A stretch of DNA of 64,000 nt, from the NCBI RefSeq assembly GCF_000259075.1, contig NZ_AJKI01000002.1:310001-374000 (forward strand). Direction: 5' to 3'. This document shows positions 42,993 through 52,996 of this stretch, in pieces. Position numbers and translations under genes: made by a program. The notes below the pieces were generated by a model that ran no database searches, was not told the DNA's origin, and was given only the letters and a program-made list of their open reading frames with translations. This DNA comes from Marinilabilia salmonicolor JCM 21150 (GTDB taxonomy: Bacteria > Bacteroidota > Bacteroidia > Bacteroidales > Marinilabiliaceae). Numbering within the stretch: the stretch's first letter is position 1; the number at the start of each line of letters is the position of its first letter.

Positions 42993-45488
42993 GTGAACAG
43001 CGTGCAATTCAATCCTTCAAAAATTAACCTTCCGGTAAACGAGGTGATACCGGAAATCCGAAAACACCTTCAAAAAGGCAATACACTCATTGTTAGTGCT
43101 CCACCGGGTGCAGGAAAAAGTACCCTTCTGCCTTTAGCTCTAATGAATGAACCGTGGCTTGAAGGGAAAAAAATCATCATGTTGGAGCCCCGCCGTCTTG
43201 CGGCCCGTAGCATTGCCATACGTATGGCTTCATTGCTCAATGAAGAAGTTGGACAAAGTGTTGGATACCGGATAAGGTTTGATAACCGGGTAACAAAATC
43301 CACTCGTATTGAGGTGGTCACAGAAGGTATTCTCACCCGTATGCTCCAAAGCGACAATGCCCTGGAAAATGTGGGTATGGTCATTTTTGATGAATTTCAC
43401 GAACGCAGCATTTTTGCTGATATCGCCCTGGTTCTCACACGCCAAAGCCAGGAGGTCCTGCGTCCCGATTTACGGCTAATGGTTATGTCAGCCACGTTAA
43501 ATTTACCGCATCTGTCAGAAATGCTCGAAGCACCGGTTGTGGAAAGCCGGGGACGGCAGTATCCGGTAGAGATAACCCACACAGGCAATCGTGATGTGAT
43601 GGTTATTGCTGAAAATGTGGCAGCGGGTGTTTCCAGAGCTGCAAAAAACGATAAAGGAGATATACTTGCATTTCTTCCCGGAGAAGGTGAAATACGAAAA
43701 TGCGAAGAGATTCTGAAACGGACCCTGGAAAATATTTCCATTCATCCGCTTTACGGTCAGTTACCCCAAAAAGCACAGCTGGCTGCCATTTTGCCCAATA
43801 CGCATGGCAAACGGAAGGTGGTATTGGCCACTTCCATCGCGGAAACCAGTCTCACCATCGAAGGCGTTTCGGTGGTGGTGGATTCCGGCTATGGACGTAC
43901 CCTTCAATTTGACCCCGGAACCGGACTTTCACGCCTGACCACCATAGAAATCACGCTCGATGCAGCCAATCAGAGAGCAGGACGGGCAGGACGGCTCGGC
44001 CCCGGAAAATGTTATCGCCTCTGGACCCTGGCCGATGAACACCGAATGCAGGAACACAGGGTACCGGAAATTGAAACTTCTGATTTGGCCTCCATGGTTC
44101 TCGACCTGGCGGTTTGGGGAATAACCGATGCCTATTCTCTAAACTGGCCCACTCCGCCGCCCAAATCTCACGTGGATGAAGCATTGGAGACACTCCATCT
44201 GCTGGAGGCACTCGAAAACAATCAGATAACTCCACATGGGAAAGAGATGGCCACTCTTCCCTGTCATCCACGAATCGCACACATGCTGCTTATGGCCAAT
44301 GCTTCAGGACACCTGTCACTCGCCGCCGACCTGGCAGCCATACTGGAAGAACGCGATCCCATGCCCCGGGAAACGGGAATTGATATTAATCTCAGAGTGG
44401 AGGAACTGCGGCGTCAGCGGCGGGAGAAACGAAACAACAAACGGTGGAACCAAATTATAAAAGTAGCCGAATACTATCACCGGATGTTCAACAGAAATCC
44501 TGAAAATGAATCGTTTGACCCGTTCTATACCGGTTTGTTACTGGTTCACGCATATCCCGAACGCATTGCATCGGCGCGGCCGGGAAACGAAGCCCGTTTT
44601 CAACTCTCCAACGGGAGCTATGCCATTGCCTCACATAAAGATGATTTGGCCCACGAACCCTGGCTATCGGTGGCCCACATGGATGCACGTCAGGGAATGG
44701 GTAAAATTTTTCTGGCGGCACCTCTAAATCCTGCTGACCTGAAACCATTAATTAAAACATCTGAAACCATTACCTGGGACACACGGAAAGGAGGCCTCAT
44801 AGCAACCCGGGATTTACGTATTGGGAGTCTGGTGTTGCAATCAAAACCCCTAAATTCGCCGGACCCGGATAAAGTTATGAACGCAATTTGCGAGGCCATC
44901 GTCAAAGAGGGTGAAAACCTACTGGATTTTAACGATGAAATAGAACAATGGCAAAACCGAATAATCAGTCTTAAAACCTGGCGTCCGGAAGAAGACTGGC
45001 CGGATGTTACCACCTCCTCACTGTTAAAAACCTGCAAGGAATGGCTAACCCCATATTTAGGCAGCATCAGACGCAACGAAGACCTCAAAAAAATTGATTT
45101 ACTCAATGCCCTGCATTATCATCTCCCTCCAAACAAACAAACTGACCTGGAACGCCTGGCTCCATCCCGGATAACGGTTCCAAGCGGCTCCAAAATAAAA
45201 ATAATTTATCAGCCTGATGCATCGGCTCCGGTATTGGCTGTTCGTCTGCAGGAGATGTTCGGAATGGCCGATACTCCTACCGTCAACGAAGGTAAAAAAG
45301 CTGTATTGCTACATTTGCTCTCTCCCGGTTTCAAGCCTGTACAGGTAACTGCCGACCTGCGCAGTTTCTGGAACAACACTTATTTTGAAGTAAAGAAGGA
45401 GCTCAAAAACCGTTATCCAAAACATGTATGGCCCGAAGACCCATGGAAAGAGGAAGCAATAAGGGGAACAAAAAGGAAGAGGAAATAA
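42993..45488 (+). CDS. hrpB: ATP-dependent helicase HrpB
   Basis: An 831-residue DEAH-box RNA/DNA helicase. Motif I is SAPPGAGKSTLLPL, Ia is EPRRLAARS, II is IFDEFHERS, III is MSATLN, IV-VI include ATSIAETSLTIEGV and NQRAGRAGRLGPG, and the C-terminal HrpB domain starts near 480. The function in bacteria is uncertain. The frame extends to an ATG at 42921, but that codon lies inside a terminator loop and before the promoter, so the GTG at 42993 (VNSVQFNPSKI) is preferred. The protein lacks a signal peptide. Confidence 0.93.
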   Translation: MNSVQFNPSKINLPVNEVIPEIRKHLQKGNTLIVSAPPGAGKSTLLPLALMNEPWLEGKKIIMLEPRRLAARSIAIRMASLLNEEVGQSVGYRIRFDNRVTKSTRIEVVTEGILTRMLQSDNALENVGMVIFDEFHERSIFADIALVLTRQSQEVLRPDLRLMVMSATLNLPHLSEMLEAPVVESRGRQYPVEITHTGNRDVMVIAENVAAGVSRAAKNDKGDILAFLPGEGEIRKCEEILKRTLENISIHPLYGQLPQKAQLAAILPNTHGKRKVVLATSIAETSLTIEGVSVVVDSGYGRTLQFDPGTGLSRLTTIEITLDAANQRAGRAGRLGPGKCYRLWTLADEHRMQEHRVPEIETSDLASMVLDLAVWGITDAYSLNWPTPPPKSHVDEALETLHLLEALENNQITPHGKEMATLPCHPRIAHMLLMANASGHLSLAADLAAILEERDPMPRETGIDINLRVEELRRQRREKRNNKRWNQIIKVAEYYHRMFNRNPENESFDPFYTGLLLVHAYPERIASARPGNEARFQLSNGSYAIASHKDDLAHEPWLSVAHMDARQGMGKIFLAAPLNPADLKPLIKTSETITWDTRKGGLIATRDLRIGSLVLQSKPLNSPDPDKVMNAICEAIVKEGENLLDFNDEIEQWQNRIISLKTWRPEEDWPDVTTSSLLKTCKEWLTPYLGSIRRNEDLKKIDLLNALHYHLPPNKQTDLERLAPSRITVPSGSKIKIIYQPDASAPVLAVRLQEMFGMADTPTVNEGKKAVLLHLLSPGFKPVQVTADLRSFWNNTYFEVKKELKNRYPKHVWPEDPWKEEAIRGTKRKRK

Positions 45489-45604
45489 TTAATTTCAACC
45501 AGTCAACACGCAGTTTAAACAATTATTCAGGCATTCCGTTACTTATTTAATTGTATTGGGTTAATACAGAACGTATACACCTTTACACCTTAAACCAACA
45601 CATT

Positions 45605-46207
45605 ATGCAAGGGAATGACCAAAACAACTACATTACACAGTTGCTGGAAGACTGCAACAATGGAGACGAGAAAGCCTACAACCAACTTTTCTCTCTTGTT
45701 TACGGGCAGCTGAAAAAAGTGGCCCACAACATCAAATTCAACCGTTCGGAATTTGATACGTTAAACACAACGGCCCTAGTTCATGAAGCCTATATTAAAC
45801 TGGCAGGAAATGACGCACTGCAATGGGAAAGCCGCGGCCATTTTTACAGTATTGCCTCCAAGGCTATCAGACATATTCTGGCTGATTATGCACGAAAAAA
45901 ACTTGCCAAAAAGCGGGACCATCAACCTGTAGAAATTCCAAACCAGTTCAATATCAATCTAAATCAGGAAGCGGCTGAAGACATCGAAGCCCTGGAGATG
46001 GCGCTGAAAAAACTGGAGGAATACAACAAAACAGTCCTTAAAATTGTAGAATGCAGATTTTTTGGAGGTATGAACATCGAAGAAACCTCACAGGCCCTGA
46101 ACATTTCACCTTCGTCGGTAAAAAGAAGCTGGGCCCTGGGGAAAATCTGGTTGCATCAGAAAATTAAACAAATTCAGACTCCCCAAAAAATCGAATACTC
46201 AGCATAA
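45605..46207 (+). CDS. ECF-type RNA polymerase sigma factor
   Basis: A 200-residue sigma-70 family ECF factor. Region 2 covers about 25-95 (ALVHEAYIKLAG, GHFYSIASKAIRHILADYAR), and region 4 covers about 130-185 (LEMALKKLEEYNKTVLKIVECRFFGGMNIEE, LNISPSSVKRSW). The DALQW and GHFYSIA segments match the ECF group commonly paired with Ser/Thr kinases in other phyla. The start at 45605 follows the family; the frame is open to 45551. The STPK gene begins 13 bp after the stop, so the two form an operon. Confidence 0.9.
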   Translation: MQGNDQNNYITQLLEDCNNGDEKAYNQLFSLVYGQLKKVAHNIKFNRSEFDTLNTTALVHEAYIKLAGNDALQWESRGHFYSIASKAIRHILADYARKKLAKKRDHQPVEIPNQFNINLNQEAAEDIEALEMALKKLEEYNKTVLKIVECRFFGGMNIEETSQALNISPSSVKRSWALGKIWLHQKIKQIQTPQKIEYSA

Positions 46208-46220
46208 CTCCAGCTTCAAT

Positions 46221-49100
46221 ATGGACATTATTAGTGACGAAATATGGCCAATTATTGAACCATATATCGATGAAGATATTGCTTCCTCAGAGAATATTGA
46301 GGATACCCTTCGGGAACTCAAAGATAAATATCCCCAATACTACAAAGAACTCAAAGCTTTACTGGAGAGGCGCGATTTGGCAACCAGTTACTTTTCACGG
46401 CTAAGCGAAAGCATCAGAAATTCGATATCTGAAAAAGTATATCCGGTAGGTTACCAAATAGGCGTCTATGAAATCATCGAACTGATTTCGGGTGGAGGAA
46501 TGTCGCACGTTTACAGAGCCCGGCGAACCGATGGCGAATATGAGCAACAGGTGGCCATTAAAGTACTGAAAGAGAGTCTGTATAATGAGCCGTTGAAAGA
46601 ACAATTCCGTCGGGAGAAACAAATCCTGGCCGATTTGAATCATCCGCACATTGCATCCATTTATGATAGCGGGTTAACCGAAGAAGGACGCCCCTATTTT
46701 ATCATGGAGTTTATCGAAGGTTTGCCCATTACAGATTACTGCAATCAACACAACCTAAGTATTGACAACCGGTTAGAGTTATTCATTGATGTTTGCCAGG
46801 CTGTAAATTATGCTCATCAAAACCTTATAATTCATAAAGACCTTAAGCCTGGTAATATATTTATCGACAAAAACGGATTTCTAAAATTAATGGATTTCGG
46901 AATATCCCGGATTTCTGAAGAAGTTGAACCAAACAAAGAATCACTCCAGGCTTATACACCACGGTATGCTTCACCAGAGCAAAAAAACAATGGCAAAGTA
47001 ACCACCTTGTCAGATGTTTACCAACTGGGATTGTTGCTATGCAATTTACTCACAGGAATCCACTGGCAGGATATTACAAATAACTTTAAACACCCGTCAG
47101 TTGCTGCAATTTTTGAAACGTATCCTGGAAATGATGTTAAAACAATATTAGCACATCGGGGGCTCGAAAACACAAAGCAACTCTCCGACATATTAAAGGG
47201 AGATTTACAGGCCCTCCTTACAACTTCTCTCCGCGAAAAACCGGCAGAAAGATATCGCACGGTTCAGGAACTCCAAACCGACGTTGAGAATTACTTCAAC
47301 AACCAACCTTTAAAAGCAAGAGGACTTCATTTTAATTACCTGCTGTCGAAATTCGTAAAAAGGAATCGTACACTTTTACAAATTGCTTCCTTCTTTTTGA
47401 TTGTCATCACAGGATTAATGGCAAACTATACAATAGCCATCACCCAACAAAAAAACAGAGCCCGTGAAAATGCCCGCAAAGCAGAACTTCAGGCCAGCAA
47501 AGCTCAAAATGTAACCGATTATCTCAAAAGTGTGTTTTCGCTGGGAGACCCTTATGTAAATTCTGCCAATGACATAACAGTGGATGAAATGCTTGACAAA
47601 GGCTATAATAGACTTACAAATGCCATTCACATTGATCCCGATATCAAAGCAGAAATACTTCTGACCATGTCAACCGTTTTTATGGAGAACGGAAGTTTTG
47701 ATAAGGCCCTGCAAGCTCTAAAAAATGCCCATCATCTGAAAGACTCTCTGAAACCGGATAATCATCATGACCTAAGCGATATCTACTCGAATTATGCTTC
47801 CTTTTACCGAAAAAGGAGTCAGTTAGATACAGCATTCTATTTTATCGACAAGGCTCTTAAAATAGACAGCATCAACGCCCAAACACATCCAGTCGATTTA
47901 ACTTATGACCTGGAAATTCTTGGAAACTTACACGCCTTGAAAACGGATTACCAACAGGCTGTTCCCATATACAAGGAAGTCCTTCGCAGGATGAATGAAG
48001 AAAACGATTTCCGGAAAGAGATAAAAATAGCGGGTGTTGAATCAACTCTTGGAGAAATTTATCACAGGTTGAGCGATTATTCGAATTCCAAAAAATATTT
48101 ACTTCGCTCCTATAAGGTACACGCCTCAATGAAAGACTCAACCAATGAATATTTAATTAATGACCTGTCAAAAATTGCACTCCTGTATCTGGATTTGGAA
48201 AAACTCGATTCGGCTGAGTATTTCATGAACCAATGCATCAAAAAAACCAAACAAACATCTGGCGACAGTGCCATAAACCTGGTTCACAGATACTATACAG
48301 CATCAAGTATTCAGAAAAAGAAAAATAACTTTGGAAAAAGTATTTCCTACGCCGAAGCCGCTTACGAAATATCTTTAAGAGAGTATGGTAAAAATCATAT
48401 ATGGACCGCCTTCAGATTAAATACCATAGGCTTAACCTATGCCTACTTCGGTATGCATCAAAAAGCAGAAAAATATTACAAACAAGGATTGAAGATAAAA
48501 GAAAAGCATTACCCGCAATATGTCAAATCTATTATCACCTCGAAATACAATCTGGCCGATGCCTATCTAAAACAGGGAAAGGCGGAGCTGGCCACGAGCA
48601 TTTTTCAGAAGGTATATGAAACAGAGAAAAATATTCTTCCCGAAGGACATCCCAATATTGCATTTACCCTGACACGTTTGGGCCGCAGCCTGATGGATGC
48701 TGGAAAACCGAATGAGGCTTATCCGCACATCGAAAAAGCTTATGCCATCATCGATGAAAAATTTGACTCAATTCATTCCCGTCGCGGCGACTGTGCTACT
48801 TTACTTGCCGAATATTATTTAAAGATGCAGAAGTGGACTCTTGCCAACAAATTTGCCACAGAGGGAATGACCATTTTTAATAGTCTGCATGGCAAAGACC
48901 ATTGGAAATATGAGTACACTTCTGCACTGAAATTACTGGCTCAAAGTCCAAAAAAGAATTCAAACCTTACAAAACAGTTAACCGGGTTATTTCAATCGCT
49001 CAACATCCGTCAATATCCCAACCAATATTTTATTAACCAGTTGCAGAAACTGGCGGGAGAAAAGGGTTTTGAACTTAGGCTAAAATCTTCTATAAATTAA
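46221..49100 (+). CDS. Transmembrane Ser/Thr protein kinase with TPR repeats
   Basis: A 959-residue kinase. Residues 1-75 are helical. The Hanks-type kinase domain (about 80-360) has the Gly loop SGGGMSHVYRA (90-100), Lys114 (VAIKVLK), the catalytic loop HKDLKPGN (205-212; Asp207, Asn212), Asp225 (DFG) and YASPEQ. A transmembrane helix spans about 384-406. An extracytoplasmic TPR region (about 470-940) follows, with repeated A-x-x-x-Y-x-A-L type helices (AIHIDPDIKAEIL, AYEISLREYGKNH). Such ECF-STPK-TPR pairs sense envelope or protein partners by the TPR part. It lies downstream of and coupled to the ECF gene. Confidence 0.9.
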   Translation: MDIISDEIWPIIEPYIDEDIASSENIEDTLRELKDKYPQYYKELKALLERRDLATSYFSRLSESIRNSISEKVYPVGYQIGVYEIIELISGGGMSHVYRARRTDGEYEQQVAIKVLKESLYNEPLKEQFRREKQILADLNHPHIASIYDSGLTEEGRPYFIMEFIEGLPITDYCNQHNLSIDNRLELFIDVCQAVNYAHQNLIIHKDLKPGNIFIDKNGFLKLMDFGISRISEEVEPNKESLQAYTPRYASPEQKNNGKVTTLSDVYQLGLLLCNLLTGIHWQDITNNFKHPSVAAIFETYPGNDVKTILAHRGLENTKQLSDILKGDLQALLTTSLREKPAERYRTVQELQTDVENYFNNQPLKARGLHFNYLLSKFVKRNRTLLQIASFFLIVITGLMANYTIAITQQKNRARENARKAELQASKAQNVTDYLKSVFSLGDPYVNSANDITVDEMLDKGYNRLTNAIHIDPDIKAEILLTMSTVFMENGSFDKALQALKNAHHLKDSLKPDNHHDLSDIYSNYASFYRKRSQLDTAFYFIDKALKIDSINAQTHPVDLTYDLEILGNLHALKTDYQQAVPIYKEVLRRMNEENDFRKEIKIAGVESTLGEIYHRLSDYSNSKKYLLRSYKVHASMKDSTNEYLINDLSKIALLYLDLEKLDSAEYFMNQCIKKTKQTSGDSAINLVHRYYTASSIQKKKNNFGKSISYAEAAYEISLREYGKNHIWTAFRLNTIGLTYAYFGMHQKAEKYYKQGLKIKEKHYPQYVKSIITSKYNLADAYLKQGKAELATSIFQKVYETEKNILPEGHPNIAFTLTRLGRSLMDAGKPNEAYPHIEKAYAIIDEKFDSIHSRRGDCATLLAEYYLKMQKWTLANKFATEGMTIFNSLHGKDHWKYEYTSALKLLAQSPKKNSNLTKQLTGLFQSLNIRQYPNQYFINQLQKLAGEKGFELRLKSSIN

Positions 49101-49188
49101 TGATGAGAAACCGCCCGCCCGAATCAGCCATTAAAAGTGACAACCCCGGGAGGCGGGTGAAAATCCTTTGGAGGTATAAGGTTCTTTC

Positions 49189-50850
49189 TCAAAACCGGTA
49201 AGTATATTGCAACCTGGCCATATTCTCTGAAAATCGCATATTCTCTGTTTCATTTTTGGTGACTTTTAACATAAGAGAAAAAGCATGTCCGGAAGGCAAC
49301 TGATATCCTGAATTGAAATGAAACCCAAGAATGTATCCGGCTGATGCCCCGTCCACTTCATTTCTACTGTAATTGGTTCGGAAATTCGTTGTCAGTTTGT
49401 CATCAAAAAAGCCCTTCCCCACCGCCAGGGTTATTCCGTATCTGCGAATTTGGCTAAGAGCTGTATTGAGCCGGGTAAGATTCAGTCCGGTTTTGGTTTT
49501 GAAATAATTGTCCCGATTTCGAAATGAATAATTTAGATTGCCGGTATAGGTGTTTGTTTCACTCATATCGCTGGTAAAGTCATTGTAATCGGTAAGCCCC
49601 TGGCTGTTGGCAAAAAAGGTTATCTGATGGGTTTTGTTCTCCTTTCGGAACGTCAACCTTGGAATGATGGATATATTGCGATTGACCATGGCTATTTTGG
49701 TTGTATCATTTAAATCCAGCAGAGCTGCACTCTGGTCCATTTGGTAGTTCGAGTATTGCAATGAAAGCCCAAATGCGCCGTGCGTGTTCCAATTAAAATT
49801 GGCCGACCCAATCTGACGATGAGTGGTGACAGCCTTGGTATTTTTGACGTTGTCGTTTTCCAGCCCCAGTGAACCGGATATACTCACCCGCCCCTGGAAC
49901 AACCGCAGCGAAGGCGCTATGGTGTATTGCTCCTTGTCACCGGTAATGTAATAGAGTCCCATGGATGAAAATCCGGGCTGTATTCGTTTATAGGTCCCTT
50001 TAATACTGAAACCCTTTAACTGAAGGTGTAATGATGTGTGTCCGGCATAAGAAAACCGGCTTGAATGTCGGGGCTGGAATAGTGAAGCAATAACCCCGGG
50101 AATATATTCTTCGCCATCCTCAGTGGCTCTTGAATACAGGTTTCTGGTATAAGCACTACCGGCAGTATGAAGTTCCCAGCTCAACGCATTAGACAATTGT
50201 AATCGTCCTGAAATGCCTAGTACAAGGTTTTCAGAAGGTAAAACCGCTAAGTCTTCGGACGATTGAAGCGATGTGGTATCATCACTTGCCTTAAACAAAA
50301 TCAAATCAAGAAAACTGGAGGAAGTTCCATATCCCAGCTTGACCCCATAGCCCATTCGCTTGAAGGAAGGCATGTGAAAACTGCTGTACTGTCCATCCAA
50401 TTGTTGCTGCTTTTCCCTCAAACGACCATACATTATCCCAAACCTGAATTTGCCAGGTGTAAGTTCAATACCCCCACCCAGAAATGTATGATTATTCAGA
50501 GTATAGGGTGAAAATGACATACTGGAATACCCCAGATGGAGCTGTATCCATTTATACCTCGGTGACAACCCAAACTGCTGAAAGGGATTTCCGGAGTTGA
50601 ACTGTTGATTGGCATACGACACATTGAAAGGAACCTGCCATCCGTATAGGGACAAAACCGCACTGCCCATCAGACTAAAAGCATAAGGGTCCTGACGGTT
50701 GTAACTTAGGCTGGTATTGTAATACCCCGTTTGGAGCGAAAGGGACCCACTTAAATCTACCGGGTCGGCCTCACCTACCTGTTCTAAGTCCTGCCCGGAA
50801 AGGGAGTGTGATGAGAGCAAAACAAAAATTATGATGATTTTATATCGCAT
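49189..50850 (-). CDS. Outer-membrane beta-barrel protein
   Basis: A 553-residue protein with signal peptide (MRYKIIIIFVLLSSHSLSGQ), an amphipathic strand-rich body with many aromatic ends (GYYNTSLSYNRQDPYAF, WIQLHLGYSSMSFSPY) and a C-terminal Phe (YTYRF), as in an outer-membrane barrel. The family is not recognised. It ends the minus-strand trio, 74 bp after the FN3 protein gene, and may be the outer-membrane exit or anchor for the two large secreted proteins. Confidence 0.7.
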   Translation of the reverse strand: MRYKIIIIFVLLSSHSLSGQDLEQVGEADPVDLSGSLSLQTGYYNTSLSYNRQDPYAFSLMGSAVLSLYGWQVPFNVSYANQQFNSGNPFQQFGLSPRYKWIQLHLGYSSMSFSPYTLNNHTFLGGGIELTPGKFRFGIMYGRLREKQQQLDGQYSSFHMPSFKRMGYGVKLGYGTSSSFLDLILFKASDDTTSLQSSEDLAVLPSENLVLGISGRLQLSNALSWELHTAGSAYTRNLYSRATEDGEEYIPGVIASLFQPRHSSRFSYAGHTSLHLQLKGFSIKGTYKRIQPGFSSMGLYYITGDKEQYTIAPSLRLFQGRVSISGSLGLENDNVKNTKAVTTHRQIGSANFNWNTHGAFGLSLQYSNYQMDQSAALLDLNDTTKIAMVNRNISIIPRLTFRKENKTHQITFFANSQGLTDYNDFTSDMSETNTYTGNLNYSFRNRDNYFKTKTGLNLTRLNTALSQIRRYGITLAVGKGFFDDKLTTNFRTNYSRNEVDGASAGYILGFHFNSGYQLPSGHAFSLMLKVTKNETENMRFSENMARLQYTYRF

Positions 50851-50924
50851 AGTATGTTAAGTTAAAATTTAGCAGCTGTATTGCGCTGCACTGACACCTT
50901 CGCTCCAGAAAAAAAGGAGGCCAA

Positions 50925-52985
50925 CTAATTTCCCTGCGGAACAACCACCTCCACATTTTCACTCAGCGGACTGGTTTTTCCATCCCTCCTTTTTACTCTT
51001 ACAGCGTAAGAATACTTCTGCCCCGCCTGAAGCAATTTGTCCGAAAAGGATTGCTTTTCTCCGGAGGACGTGTCATACATGCGAATACTTTTCTCTTCAT
51101 CACCGCGAAAAATGATGTAATACACCTCCTCATTACCACCATAATTCCAACTCAATTCCACCTGCCGGTTTTCCATATTAAATATGGCATTCAGGTCGTC
51201 AACGGGTTCCACTTCGTAAAACTGTACCATTCGCACCGTTCGTACCTGAGAAGTATCAGAAAGCAGGCCGCTCTCGTCCCGCGAAAGCATGGCATACTGA
51301 ACATATTCCTGACTGGATGGAAACGAGTCGGTGAAAGCAACTTCCCCATCTTCAAAAACACCAACCTCATCCCAAAGCCCATTGGTTTGCCTTAACAGAA
51401 TATCTGCCTGTGCATCGCGACTGGTCCCTGGAACCCAGGTGACCCGAACGGTTCCATCCCCCCAATGCGCCTGTTTAATTTTAGGCGCCACAGGTGGCAT
51501 GATATCGGGCCGGTAAAGCTTCAGTGGTGCGGAAAAACCAGAATGATTAAAGTTATTATCCACCGCCACGATTTTGTAAAATACATGCTTCGTAAGCGTC
51601 TTTAAAGAAATGCTATCGGTGTAAAGCGTATCCTGCAAAGGTTCCTGGGTCAGTTGCACATATTCGTGGTCACGGGTGTTGGCACGGAAAACACGATAGC
51701 CCATCAGGTCGGCCTCTTCCCCTTTTGTCCAGTGAAGCTCCACAACGCCGCTGGAATCTATTACTCCGGCCAGTTCCCGGGGGGATGCTGGTGGAAGAGA
51801 ATCGGGAATGATTTCATAAACCGGAAGGGAGTGTTTGTAATTTCCTGAAGTATCAATGGCTGTAACGATGTAAAAATTTCTTCCGCCCTGATTGGGCTCA
51901 GAATGCACAAAAGAGCGCGTATCAGGCGGTAACACCTTCTTATTCAACGGTTCAAAAGGCCCTTCAGGACTTGCCCCTGTTCCTATAAAAAACCCGTCAA
52001 GGTCGTCCACCCGTGCCCCATCTGGGTAATCCCAGGTAATATACATTCCTTCCCGGGGGGAATACCCGGCCTCTACATCGGAAGGTTGAACAGGCGGCTC
52101 AAGATCGCGGCCCATAACATCGTATCTTTGCCCCGGACCTGCACTGTAACCGAAAAAATCCATTGCTGTAAGCCGGTAATAATAAGGCTGATAATTTGCA
52201 CTCAGACTGTCGCCTTCGTAGATATAACCAGATTCCAGGTCTTCAGAATCTTCCGAAACACGACGGTTGTAAACAATGGGCGAACTGCCCAGATAATCCC
52301 AGTCCTGCCCATTTTCTGACCGCTCTAACCGATAGGCAATATATTTTTTCTTAAATGATTTATGATACCAGTTGATACGCACCGCTTTATCGAGACCTGT
52401 CAGGTTGAGCTCGGGAATGGTATAGGTGGTTTCCCGAAAAGTATTCACCACTTTTTGGTTGCTATACTGATCTTCCCCGGCTATCCGTACCCGGTATTCA
52501 TAGCTGCGCCCGGCCTCTGCCGAATGGTCCACAAACTGCAATCCGGATGCTTCACTGGCAGCTTCCGACATGGCCGAAAGGTAAAAGTGCAGAAACAATC
52601 GTCCTTCCAGCTCCTCCTCTTTTGCTTCCACGGCCGCAAAATTAGTTTCATCCACCTGGGCCCCGGTTTCCATATCGTATAGAATGGCTTTCAACTCGCC
52701 AACAAAAGGAAAGTCACCGCTTAAAGCCTCCATTTCTCCCGCAGGCAGTGGAAGCAAGGGCGATTCAGTAATTTTCTGAAATGCGGATTCAGAACCAACG
52801 TCTCTACGTTCTATCACGTAGCCGTTGGATTTTCCCAAGTACCAGGCGCTGCCTTCAAGTGGTTGAATTTTCAGATAAACCTTCCCCTCTTCAAACTTTG
52901 AAAAGAGACCGAACGATTGGTTCTCCTGGGCAACTGCAAGAAAAGGAATAAAACCAAATAATATTGTTAGGATGATACATCGCAT
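50925..52985 (-). CDS. Secreted FN3-repeat protein
   Basis: A 686-residue protein with signal peptide (MRCIILTILFGFIPFLAVAQ) and about five fibronectin type III-like repeats (for example AVRINWYHKSFKKKYIAYRL, VVELHWTKGEEADLMGYRVF, TVRVTWVPGTSRDAQADILL, QVELSWNYGGNEEVYYIIF). These make elongated extracellular rods that bind other surface proteins. No T9SS sorting domain is visible at its C-terminus. It starts 11 bp after the giant gene, so coupling is likely. Confidence 0.82.
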   Translation of the reverse strand: MRCIILTILFGFIPFLAVAQENQSFGLFSKFEEGKVYLKIQPLEGSAWYLGKSNGYVIERRDVGSESAFQKITESPLLPLPAGEMEALSGDFPFVGELKAILYDMETGAQVDETNFAAVEAKEEELEGRLFLHFYLSAMSEAASEASGLQFVDHSAEAGRSYEYRVRIAGEDQYSNQKVVNTFRETTYTIPELNLTGLDKAVRINWYHKSFKKKYIAYRLERSENGQDWDYLGSSPIVYNRRVSEDSEDLESGYIYEGDSLSANYQPYYYRLTAMDFFGYSAGPGQRYDVMGRDLEPPVQPSDVEAGYSPREGMYITWDYPDGARVDDLDGFFIGTGASPEGPFEPLNKKVLPPDTRSFVHSEPNQGGRNFYIVTAIDTSGNYKHSLPVYEIIPDSLPPASPRELAGVIDSSGVVELHWTKGEEADLMGYRVFRANTRDHEYVQLTQEPLQDTLYTDSISLKTLTKHVFYKIVAVDNNFNHSGFSAPLKLYRPDIMPPVAPKIKQAHWGDGTVRVTWVPGTSRDAQADILLRQTNGLWDEVGVFEDGEVAFTDSFPSSQEYVQYAMLSRDESGLLSDTSQVRTVRMVQFYEVEPVDDLNAIFNMENRQVELSWNYGGNEEVYYIIFRGDEEKSIRMYDTSSGEKQSFSDKLLQAGQKYSYAVRVKRRDGKTSPLSENVEVVVPQGN

Positions 52986-52996
52986 GCCTTAAAATT

